Assembly (NCBI GenBank): GCA_913062955.1
Contig: CAJXZP010000019.1
Coordinates: forward strand, 1-60,874
Origin: an uncultured Flavobacteriales bacterium
GTDB taxonomy: Bacteria; Bacteroidota; Bacteroidia; Flavobacteriales_G; Salibacteraceae
Length of the DNA: 60,874 bases
Reading direction: 5' to 3'
How positions within the stretch are numbered: the stretch's first letter is position 1; every line of letters begins with the position of its first letter. Under the pieces are notes generated by a model. That model worked only from the letters and a program-made list of their open reading frames with translations, did not search any database and was not told where the DNA came from. Below, piece after piece: positions 41,902 to 51,500 of the stretch. Made by a program: the position numbers and the translations under genes.

Positions 41902-42678
41902 ATGTTGAATTTCGCAAGTAATATCAAGTATCTAAGAAATAAGAAAGCCTGGTCACAACAAGCTTTAGCTGATTATTTTGATTTAACCCGAGGGCAGGTA
42001 GCGTCTTATGAAGATCATCGAGCAGAGCCGAGTCAGCAAACGTTGATTAAGTACTCTAACTTTTTTAAGTTGCCTATTGATGCTATGATTCGTCATGATT
42101 TAACGATGTCCAAAGACGATGTATATATTGATATTGGTACTAATAGAGTCTTGTTTCCGGTAATTATTAACGATGACAATGAAGATACTATTGAAGTGAT
42201 TTCCATCAAAGCGTCTGCAGGTTATTTGAGTGGGTATGATGATCCCGAATACATTTCAGAGTTACCGCAAATGAAATTGCCGTTTATTCCCACGGGTAAA
42301 CATCGTGCGTTTCCAATAAAAGGAGATTCTATGGAACCATGGGTAAAGGAAGGTGCTTTTGTAGTCGGTAAGTTTGTAGAGTCGCCCGATTATATTCGTG
42401 ATGGACAAACCTATATTGTGGTCACGCATAATGAAGGTTTGGTGTATAAACGCATATTTAAAAACGAAAACAATAAAAATGTATTGACCTTTAAATCGGA
42501 TAATGCGTTTTACGCTCCATATGAAGTACGAGTAGAAGAAATAATAGAGTTATGGGAGTATACCTGTAAGATTGATACCCAGAATTACGATAACGATGAC
42601 TTAAACTTGTCGAGTATTATGCAGATGATGCGTAGTTTCCAGGTAGAGTTGAAGGATATCAAGAAGAAGTTGAATTAA
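41902..42678 (+). CDS. XRE-HTH / S24 peptidase-domain regulator (LexA/UmuD-like)
   Basis: 258 residues. N-terminal XRE helix-turn-helix (about 5-60; WSQQALADYFDLTRGQVASYE) is followed by an S24 LexA/UmuD/CI-type domain (about 95-220). The Ser/Lys dyad is visible: Ser143 in KGDSMEPW and Lys183 in GLVYKRIF. A candidate self-cleavage bond is Ala106-Gly107 in ASAGYLSG. It could act as a RecA-triggered repressor of a damage response including the divergent dinB 515 bp away; that link is inferred from position and family, not shown. The C-terminal 35 residues form a coiled-coil-like tail. Own promoter visible. Confidence 0.88.
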   Translation: MLNFASNIKYLRNKKAWSQQALADYFDLTRGQVASYEDHRAEPSQQTLIKYSNFFKLPIDAMIRHDLTMSKDDVYIDIGTNRVLFPVIINDDNEDTIEVISIKASAGYLSGYDDPEYISELPQMKLPFIPTGKHRAFPIKGDSMEPWVKEGAFVVGKFVESPDYIRDGQTYIVVTHNEGLVYKRIFKNENNKNVLTFKSDNAFYAPYEVRVEEIIELWEYTCKIDTQNYDNDDLNLSSIMQMMRSFQVELKDIKKKLN

Positions 42679-42898
42679 AGTAATCGGGTCTATTTGAGAG
42701 GTCGTAAAAGAAAGATCAGATCAACGATATATCCGATACCGGGAAAAAAAACCACCGTATCATTGGGTGTGGTAAGAGGTCGTATCATTGGTATGTGTAT
42801 TATCTGATGGCAATATTTATGCATGTTTATTTCATATCCCAAAGAGTAATGGGTGAAAGTAAGCATGATTTGAAATTTGAAGTGCCTAATTACTGCCT

Positions 42899-43642
42899 CT
42901 AAACACTCCGCATATCCGGATGATATTTCAATGCCGTAAAACTATTGGTCCATGCCATGGTTACATGTACTAAAAAGGCAATCCAAATGGTTCCGGTTTG
43001 AAGGGTTAATAAACTTAATACAATTCCTAAGGGAATAGCCCCCAGGGTTTCGTCCAGTCCTTTTGGAATATGCGTGGCAGAGTAGAGCGCTACATTTATG
43101 GCAATAGCAGGCCATACCCCAAATTCAGCGACTAGGGGAAATAGGAGGATCCCTCTAAACAGGATTTCATACCCAAATAAATACGCTGCCCATCCCAAGG
43201 CATTTTTTATTTTTAAGGAGGTATCCCATTCGGTGGCTCTAATTTGAGGATAGTTTACCAGGTTTTTTGGTTTTTTAGCACTGATCGTAGCAATGGGAAC
43301 AATAATAACCGCCAAGCCCAAAATCCAAGCCATAGAAGTAAGGGTCGTTTCGGGTAGGAAGGTGAGTCCGTAATCGGCTAATCCATACTGAGGCAGTACC
43401 ATGAGTGACACTATCAGTGGGATTATACCCATCCATAGAAGCCCCATATACTTGGTAAATAAGATATGTTTTATGGAAGCCTGATCTGAGAAATTAGAAG
43501 CGTAAAAACGGGATTTAATTTTATCCGATTTGGAGATAAACCAATACACAATAAACCCAATGCTAGCCACAATAATGGGATAGAAGCTATTCATATCTCC
43601 TGTTTGCCAGGATAAATCTATTCCGGTGGTTCCCAATTCCAT
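42899..43642 (-). CDS. CPBP-family intramembrane metalloprotease
   Basis: 247 residues with about seven membrane helices. The Abi/CPBP core is visible as GYEILFRGILLFPL (normally EExxxR; here the first Glu is Tyr, the second Glu and the Arg are kept), SATHIPKG and AFLVHVTMAW for the histidine motifs. Family members cleave or process membrane proteins or peptides, some as immunity proteins; the role here is unknown. It ends a two-gene unit with the upstream acyltransferase (26 bp between). The missing first Glu may alter activity. Confidence 0.78.
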   Translation of the reverse strand: MELGTTGIDLSWQTGDMNSFYPIIVASIGFIVYWFISKSDKIKSRFYASNFSDQASIKHILFTKYMGLLWMGIIPLIVSLMVLPQYGLADYGLTFLPETTLTSMAWILGLAVIIVPIATISAKKPKNLVNYPQIRATEWDTSLKIKNALGWAAYLFGYEILFRGILLFPLVAEFGVWPAIAINVALYSATHIPKGLDETLGAIPLGIVLSLLTLQTGTIWIAFLVHVTMAWTNSFTALKYHPDMRSV

Positions 43643-43668
43643 ATAATTTTATTAAATCGTTTAATTTC

Positions 43669-44571
43669 TTATTGCCCCGGAAAGCGTTTGGATATAAATC
43701 GGTCCGGAGTATCCGTAGGCCGTTTGTGCTTCCATCGTTTATGACTCCATAGCCATAAATGAGGTTTAGTCTGAATTTGTTTTTCAAGTTTTTTGGTATG
43801 AAACTCTGTAATCTCCCCATCTTCGGTGTCTCTAGGATTTTCAAATACGGTTTCAAAACTCATGCTGTATTGTCCACGACTCGTTTGGTCTAAAGAGGCA
43901 AACAAAACAGGGAAATTATAATCTTTAGCCAGCTTTTCAGCACCTCTAAATACCGGGGTGTCTTGATTTAAAAAATCCATCCAATACCCACGGTTTGCTG
44001 CTGGGGTTTGATCACCAATCAACATAATGGCCACTTTATCGCCTTTATCGGTGTATTCTTTAATGATGTCATAGGCATCAAACAATGGAACTAAAATCAT
44101 ACCGTACCGGGTCCGATATCTGGCTAAAAGTTTTTCGAAATCAGGATTACTTAATGGTTTGTAAATACCCAAAACAGTATGTTTGGTATCTCTTGAATAA
44201 GCGGTTACTAAATATTCCCAATTTCCATAATGCCCTAAAACCGTAATAATGGACTGGCCTTTATCAAAATAGGAATTGGGAAGGTCTACGTTGGAAGTTT
44301 TAAATCCATTTTGCCAATCCTGATCACTCATGGTAATGGCTTTAATAGATTCCATAAACATATCGGCAAGGAATCTAAAAAAATCATTAGAAATAACTTT
44401 AATTTCCCGTGTTGATTTATCAGGAAATGAACGAGTTAAGTTATCGAAAACAACTTGTTTTCGATAGCCAATGAAGCGAAAGGCAACCCAGTACATGAAG
44501 GTGCTTATTCCGTATAAAACGCTCCAAGGAAGGCGTGAAAATGCTTTGGTAATTGGAACCCCAATATTCAT
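43669..44571 (-). CDS. Lipid A biosynthesis (LpxL/HtrB-type) acyltransferase
   Basis: 300 residues with an N-terminal membrane helix. The acyltransferase motif HYGNWE supplies His114 and Glu119 (HX4E). IGDQTPAANRGYWMDFLNQDT and the TPVFRGAEKLA block are typical of this family, which adds a secondary acyl chain to lipid A at the inner membrane. In some Bacteroidota a close relative acts on other lipids, so the exact acceptor is inferred. It is probably co-transcribed with the CPBP protease. Confidence 0.85.
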   Translation of the reverse strand: MNIGVPITKAFSRLPWSVLYGISTFMYWVAFRFIGYRKQVVFDNLTRSFPDKSTREIKVISNDFFRFLADMFMESIKAITMSDQDWQNGFKTSNVDLPNSYFDKGQSIITVLGHYGNWEYLVTAYSRDTKHTVLGIYKPLSNPDFEKLLARYRTRYGMILVPLFDAYDIIKEYTDKGDKVAIMLIGDQTPAANRGYWMDFLNQDTPVFRGAEKLAKDYNFPVLFASLDQTSRGQYSMSFETVFENPRDTEDGEITEFHTKKLEKQIQTKPHLWLWSHKRWKHKRPTDTPDRFISKRFPGQ

Positions 44572-44591
44572 ATGAAACTCAATTTGAAAAT

Positions 44592-44599
44592 CAAAAGTA
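44592..44599 (-). promoter_or_regulatory. Possible -7 box for the acyltransferase/CPBP unit
   Basis: TACTTTTG on the minus strand fits TAnnTTTG and lies 21-28 bases from the start, but no TTG is found at the proper -33 distance. Confidence 0.3.
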
Positions 44600-44688
44600 C
44601 CATGAAATAGAGAAATAAAAAGGAATAGGTGATAAAGCTTATTAACGAGTCCTTGTGAGGTAATACAGAATTGTTCACTTTTGAGTTT

Positions 44689-45375
44689 ATGGCAACAACG
44701 GGACAGAAAATAATGGATTTTTATACCGGTATTTCACTCGCGTCCGTAAAGGAAAAGGGAGTGGAGGTAATGAACCCATTTAGCAATGCGGAAGTGGAAG
44801 AAATTAATACCGTTTTTTACAATCGGTTTTACAATGATGAAGGGAAACGATTTTTCTTAATAGCCATAAACCCAGGGCGTTTTGGAGCGGGTGTTACCGG
44901 TTTGCCATTTACGGATCCCGTTATTTTACAAGACACTTTAGGTATTCCAAATACATTTCAAAAACGAAAGGAACTTTCAGCGGTGTTCATTTATGAGCTG
45001 ATCGAAGCTCTGGGTGGGGTCGAAGCTTTTTACAATCAATTCTATCTTACCAATGTTTCTCCATTAGGTTTTGTAAAAGACGGAAAGAATTTAAATTATT
45101 ACGATATCGCCTCTTTACAAAAGGAGTTAACTCCATTTATTGTGGAAACTATGAATCACCAAGTAGCAGAATGGGGTAGGCAAGAGGTGGCTTTTACGAT
45201 CGGGAAAGGAAGCAATCATAAAGCGATGGTTAAGCTCAATGAAACCCATAAATGGTTTGATAAAATTGTGGCTTTACCCCATCCTCGTTGGGTCATGCAA
45301 TACCGCTTAAAACATAAAGACACCCTATTAGACGAAGTAAAAACCACCATTAACCAAAGCATTTTAATGAAGTAA
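44689..45375 (+). CDS. SMUG2-like DNA glycosylase family protein (DUF4918)
   Basis: 228 residues from ATG 44689; an in-frame TTG at 44671 is less likely. IAINPGRFGAGVTGLPFTDP is the uracil-DNA-glycosylase superfamily motif 1 in the SMUG2/DUF4918 form, and VALPHPRWVMQYR is the motif with the catalytic-loop His. YLTNVSPLGFVKDGKN supports the same family. Such enzymes excise uracil or oxidised bases; the substrate for this subfamily is less certain. Divergent from the acyltransferase unit; no partner gene. Confidence 0.82.
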   Translation: MATTGQKIMDFYTGISLASVKEKGVEVMNPFSNAEVEEINTVFYNRFYNDEGKRFFLIAINPGRFGAGVTGLPFTDPVILQDTLGIPNTFQKRKELSAVFIYELIEALGGVEAFYNQFYLTNVSPLGFVKDGKNLNYYDIASLQKELTPFIVETMNHQVAEWGRQEVAFTIGKGSNHKAMVKLNETHKWFDKIVALPHPRWVMQYRLKHKDTLLDEVKTTINQSILMK

Positions 45376-45571
45376 CGTGTGCATTTATAATGAAACTATA
45401 TTACCGTATACTTAAATGCCAAATTTAGCGGTTCCTTTATCTTTACCTCAGTATTGGACGTGAGAAACCCAATGCTATTAATGGAACCAAACAAACAACT
45501 ATTTCTGTAATTGCTGCTTTAAAAATGCACGGGTATAGCTTTTTAGCTTGTTCGTTTATGTTGGTGATTTT

Positions 45572-48500
45572 ATGAGGGACGGGGTTATAAAATATTTTAA
45601 GGCGAAATTTTTGCTCATTTTCTTGGGCTTAATTTCATTTTCTGCTAAGGCGACTCATATTTCGGGAGCCGATTTCAACTACCAGTGTGTGGGTCAAGAT
45701 TCGTTTTGGGTCACCCTAAATTTATTTCGAGATTGTACCGGTATTGGTGCACCAAGAAATGCGAATGTCGATTTCTTTAGCTCATGTGGTCAGTCTTTTT
45801 CAGTCCGGCTTACCAAACAAAATGGCGCTAATGGAACGGAGATTTCCCAATTATGTCCGGGAAGTTTAAATCAATCTACTTGTTCCGGAGGAGCTTTACC
45901 CGGAATGCAGCAACATATTTATGGCGCATTGGTGGTATTGAGTCCCGTATGTGATTTCTGGACCATGCAATGGGGATTATGTTGTAGAAATACAACCGTT
46001 AATCTAGTAGGTCAACCAGAAATGCTGGTGAATGCGACTCTTTATTCGCAAACCGATTCTTGCAATAATTCTCCGGTATTTAATGCGCAACCAATTTTAT
46101 ACGTTTGTTTGAATCAAAATGTAAACTATAATTTTGCGGTTACCGAAGCAGATGGGGATAGTTTATTTTATCGTTTTATTGAACCCTTGGATCAAATGGT
46201 TGGGGGTACAGCGCAAGCCGTAAATTTTATTCCGGGGTATACATTTACCAGCCCAATTCCCGGTATAATTTTAAATTCAGCTACCGGTCAACTTCAATTT
46301 ACACCCACCATTCAAGGTAATTTTGTGTTGGCGGTTGAAGTTTGCGAGTATGATTATGTCACAGGGGCTTTACAAGGGTGCGTGATTCGGGATATTCAAT
46401 TTGTGATTATTCAATGTGCCAATTTACCTCCAGAACCTCCAGTTATTGGAATTTCTTCCTTTACAGGTACCGGAAGTTTAATGGCTCCAGATTCGGTGTT
46501 GGTATGTGAAGGAAATACATTCAATTTTGATATTGTTTTTACCGATCCGAATGTGGCAGACTCGATAATTTTAACGACCAATGTAGCACAGGTTATTCCG
46601 GGAGCTACATTTTCAATTACTAATGGAAACCCAGCTACCGTTCATATATCGGGAACAGCTACCTCCAATATGCCCATCCAAAATACTTTTGTGGTAAATG
46701 CAAATGATGGGGCCTGTCCAATTCCTGCAACCGCCACTTCGGCATATAATATCATCGTTCAACCCAAGCCTATTGTAAATGCAGGGGGAGATCAGATTGT
46801 GTGTAAAAGTAATTTGCCTGTAAATATCGCTGGATCGATCCAGAATGCAACAGGTGGGATTTGGTCTGGAGCTGGGGCTTTTGGGAATAATGTCACCCAA
46901 TTAAACACTACCTATACACCCACACCCGCAGAAATTATGGCGGGTTCTGCCCAACTCATTTTAAGTTCTACGGGCAACCAAAACTGTAGCCAAGTGCATG
47001 ATACCATAGAGGTGCAACTGGTTAGCTTTGATGCAAGTTTAACAATAGCGATTACCGATGTGAGTTGCCATGCGGGAACGGATGGTGAAATTGGAATAAG
47101 TTACCTTGGAGGGGTACTACCCATTAATGTAGTTTGGAATACCACTCCGGTGCAAATAGGGGATACAGCCACAAACCTAGGGGCAGGAACGTATACCGCA
47201 ACTTTGACCGATGGTAATGGTTGTGATACTATGATAACAGCAACCATTGCGGAACCCACTGCATTAACCAGTTCGGTCCAGTCCGTGTTGAATGTTACTT
47301 GTACAGGAGGAAATAATGGAAGTGCTACGCTAGCCATTAATGGAGGCGTAACTCCCTATACTTATTTATGGAGTGTTTCGGCACAAAGTCAAACTACTCT
47401 AACGGCCAATAATTTATTTGCGGCAACCCATCAAGTTTCTATTTCAGATGCGAATGGGTGTGTGGTGGTTCAAACCGTGAATGTAGTTCAACCTAATTAC
47501 CCTATGGGAGTAAATGTGACCACATCTGATGTCATATGTTTTGGGGATAGTGATGGTTCGGCATCAGCCATTCCTTGGGGAGGGACCGCTCCTTATAATT
47601 TTACTTGGGGGCCCAACGGACAAACGGCCAACCCATTAACGAACATAAGTGGTGGGGTTTATTCCATTACCGTGGTCGATAATAGTGGAATGTGCGTAGT
47701 TCAAACCGGGATAATAGTGAACGAACCTGTACAGATTACCGGAGTAAATTCATCGACTTCAATTTTGTGTCATGGAGATACCACCGGAATAGTTTCCTTT
47801 ATTCCAAATGGCGGAACAGCTCCATTTGCATACCAATGGGGAGCCAATGCAGGGAACCTTACGACTAATACCGTTTCAAATTTAGGGGTTGGTTTTTACG
47901 CCCTAACATTGACCGATGGAAACGGATGTATATTTGATACGACCGTGGGTATTACGGAACCCAATAAGTTAATGGTCAATGTTTCTCAATCGATAGTTTC
48001 GTGTAACGGAGGGAATAACGGAACAGCGAGTGTCGCTTTAACGGGAGGAGTATTGCCGTATACGATAAACTGGAATACGACCCCGGTTCAAACCAGTTTA
48101 ACCGCAAGTAATTTGATTACAGGGAGCTATCAAGCAAATATTATAGATGCACAGGGTTGCGATACATCCATTTCGGTCACCATTATTGAACCAACGGTAC
48201 TCTCGGGAACCATTGTGTCTCAAACGGATGTGAGTTGCACCGGTGGATTTAATGGAGAGGCTACCGTATCTGGAGTTGGAGGAATGCCCCCTTATTCTTA
48301 CCAATGGGGAGTAAACGCTCAAAGTGCAACAACCGCAACCGTAGATAGTCTATTCGCTGGAAATTATTCGATTACCATAACAGATACGTTAGGATGTACA
48401 TTCATCCAAAACCTTACTTTAACGCAACCCATTTTTGCATTAACGGTTAATCTTTCGGTCACCGATATTACGTGTAATGGGCTCATAAATGGTTCCGTTA

Positions 48501-51500
48501 CCGCTATCGCTTCAGGTGGAACGGGCCCTTATGGATATAACTGGATGCCCAGTAACCAATCAGGGGCTACCATTTCCAATTTACCGGTAAGCTCTAATAC
48601 GATCACCGTTACAGATAACAGTGGCCAATGTATTGTTCAAACCGGAATTCAAATTAACCAACCCGAACCGATTTCAACTTTGGGTATAACAAATCCTGTT
48701 CTTTGTTTTGGTGGCAATACGGGAAATGCGTCCGTAAATGGGTATGGGGGAGTACGACCATTTACGTATCAATGGGATGCGAATACCGGAAGTCAAACGG
48801 ATTCCGTTGCCAATAATTTAACTGCAAATACATTTTCGTTTTCTATTACAGACGCCAATGGATGTGCGTACGATTCAACGGTAATTGTAGATCAACCTGA
48901 TGCCCTTGCTATGGCAGGAAATCCAATTCAGCCCCTTTGTTTTGGGAATGCCAATGGGAGTATCGATGCGGTTGTTTTGGGAGGTGTAGCTCCATTTAGC
49001 TTTATTTGGGATGCCAATGCCGCCAATCAAACAACACAAGTAGCTACCGGTTTGGTTATCGGCAGTTATTCCGTAAGTATTTCGGATAGTAATGGATGTA
49101 ATTTGGATAGTGTTTTTACGTTATTGGAACCTTCACCATTAACTACCGGGTTAATTAACCTTACCCCGGTGGGATGTTTTGGAGATTCTACTGGAATGGT
49201 AACCATTGTGGGTGCTGGAGGAGTTGGACCCTATGATTATACTTGGAACACATCTTCGGGCTTAGAGGCTTCAGGAAGTGTTTTTGGCCTTTATGCAGGA
49301 ACCTATACCGTTACGGTATCCGATACCAATGGGTGCGAATTTGATACTATGATTGTTATGACCCAGCCTAATGCACCTCTAAGTATTCTTTCTACAGAAA
49401 TTAATGTGGCTTGTTTTGGCGATAGTACCGCAAGTATTACGGCAATTCCAAGTGGTGGAACCACGCCTTATTTGTACCAATGGGATTCCATCGCATGGAA
49501 TCAAACTACGGCCATAGCCTCGGGTTTATTCCCGGGTAGTTTTGAAGTATTTGTAACAGATTCTAATGGGTGTACAGATTCCTTGTTGGCTGATATTACC
49601 CAACCAACAAGTCCATTATCTGTAACAGTTTCAAGTACAGATGTTTTGTGTTATGGGGATTCTACAGGAATAGCATCTGCATCCGGTATAGGGGGAACAT
49701 CTCCTTACAGTTATCAATGGGATGCATTTGCTAATAATCAAATTACGGCTACTGCGGATAGTTTACCTATTGGAACTTTCGCTGTCACAGTTACGGATAC
49801 CTTAGGGTGTACTTCAGATACGGTGATGGAAGTGTTTGAACCATCGGCTTTAGCGATGAGTGTTATTTCTACCCTGCCACTTTGTAAAGATGGAACAGAC
49901 GGGGCTTTACAAGCTTTGGCAACAGGGGGAGTTGGACCGTTTTCATATGTATGGGATGCGAATGCTGGAAATCAAACCACCAGTATGGCTACGGGTCTAG
50001 GAGCGGGTAGTTATGAGGTCATCGTAACCGATAGTAATGGATGTTCTTTGGACAGTATCTTTATATTAGACGAGCCGACTTTATTAACAGCCACAGTCAC
50101 CCATATGGAATCAGTAGGTTGTTTTGCAGATTCATCCGGGGCGGCCGCTGTATTAGCTCTTGGCGGAACAGCACCGTATGTTTATCAATGGAATACAATG
50201 ATCCAACCTTTGGATACGGGATATGTCGTGAATTTATGGGCTGGGGCACACGTGGTAACAGTAACGGATACCAATGGATGTGTGTTTGATACGAATGTAA
50301 TTATCACACAACCTTTAGCTGCATTGACTATTTCTAACACGACTTTAAATGTGGCTTGTTTTGGCGATAGTACCGCAAGTATTACGGCAATTCTTAGTGG
50401 TGGAACTACGCCTTATTTATACCAATGGGATTCCTTAGCATTTAATCAAACTACAGCCATAGCCACGGGTTTATATCAAGGGTCGTTTCAAGTTATGGTA
50501 ACGGATTCCAATGGATGTACAGATTCCTTGTTGGCTGTTATTACTCAACCTACCAATCCATTATCTGTAACAGTTTCAAGTACGGATGTGTTATGTTATG
50601 GAGATTCTACGGGTACAGCATCTGCATCCGGGATAGGGGGAACATCCCCTTACAGCTATCAATGGGATGCATTTGCTAATAATCAAATTACGGCTACCGC
50701 TGGAAGTTTACCTATCGGAACTTATTCTGTAACGGTTACGGATACTTTAGGGTGTATTTCAGATACGGTGATGGAAGTTATAGAGCCAGATTCACTTGAA
50801 TTTACAGGAGTGTCTATAAACAACGTGAATTGTTATGGTGGCCAAGATGCGAGTGCAACAATGATTATAATTGGGGGAGTAACTCCTTATGTATACAACT
50901 GGGGAATAAGTGCGAATAATCAAACCAGTTCCATGGCCAGTAATTTGGTAGCAGGTATGCATCGTGTTATTGTTTCGGATAGTAATGGATGTAGTATCGA
51001 TTCCCTAATAGAAATCTTACAACCCCAAATATCCTTACAATTAGACTCCAACCAGTTGGGCGTGTCCTGTTTTGGAGGTAGTGATGGGGTAGCCATAGCC
51101 TTATTATCTGGCGGAACAAGTCCTTATTCTTGTTATTGGAATGGGAGTCCAAATGTAGGCGGAGATTCTTTAGTGAATGTCATAGCTGGGTGGAACAAAG
51201 TATGGGTAATAGATGCCAATGGTTGTCTAGATTCATTGATGGTAGAGGTCCTAGAACCTTCTTTATTATTAGCCACTGAAACTCAAAATATACCCGTAAG
51301 TTGTTTTGGTAATCTAGAAGGAAGTGCTACCGTTTTAGGAAGTGGAGGCGTATTTCCATATCAATACCAGTGGCCCATAAATGCGAATTATCAAACGGAT
51401 TCCACGGCTAACCAATTAGGATATGGGTCGTATATCGTGACGGTTACAGATACCAATGGATGTAATACGCAAACTACGGTGTTCATTACCCAACCCCAAG

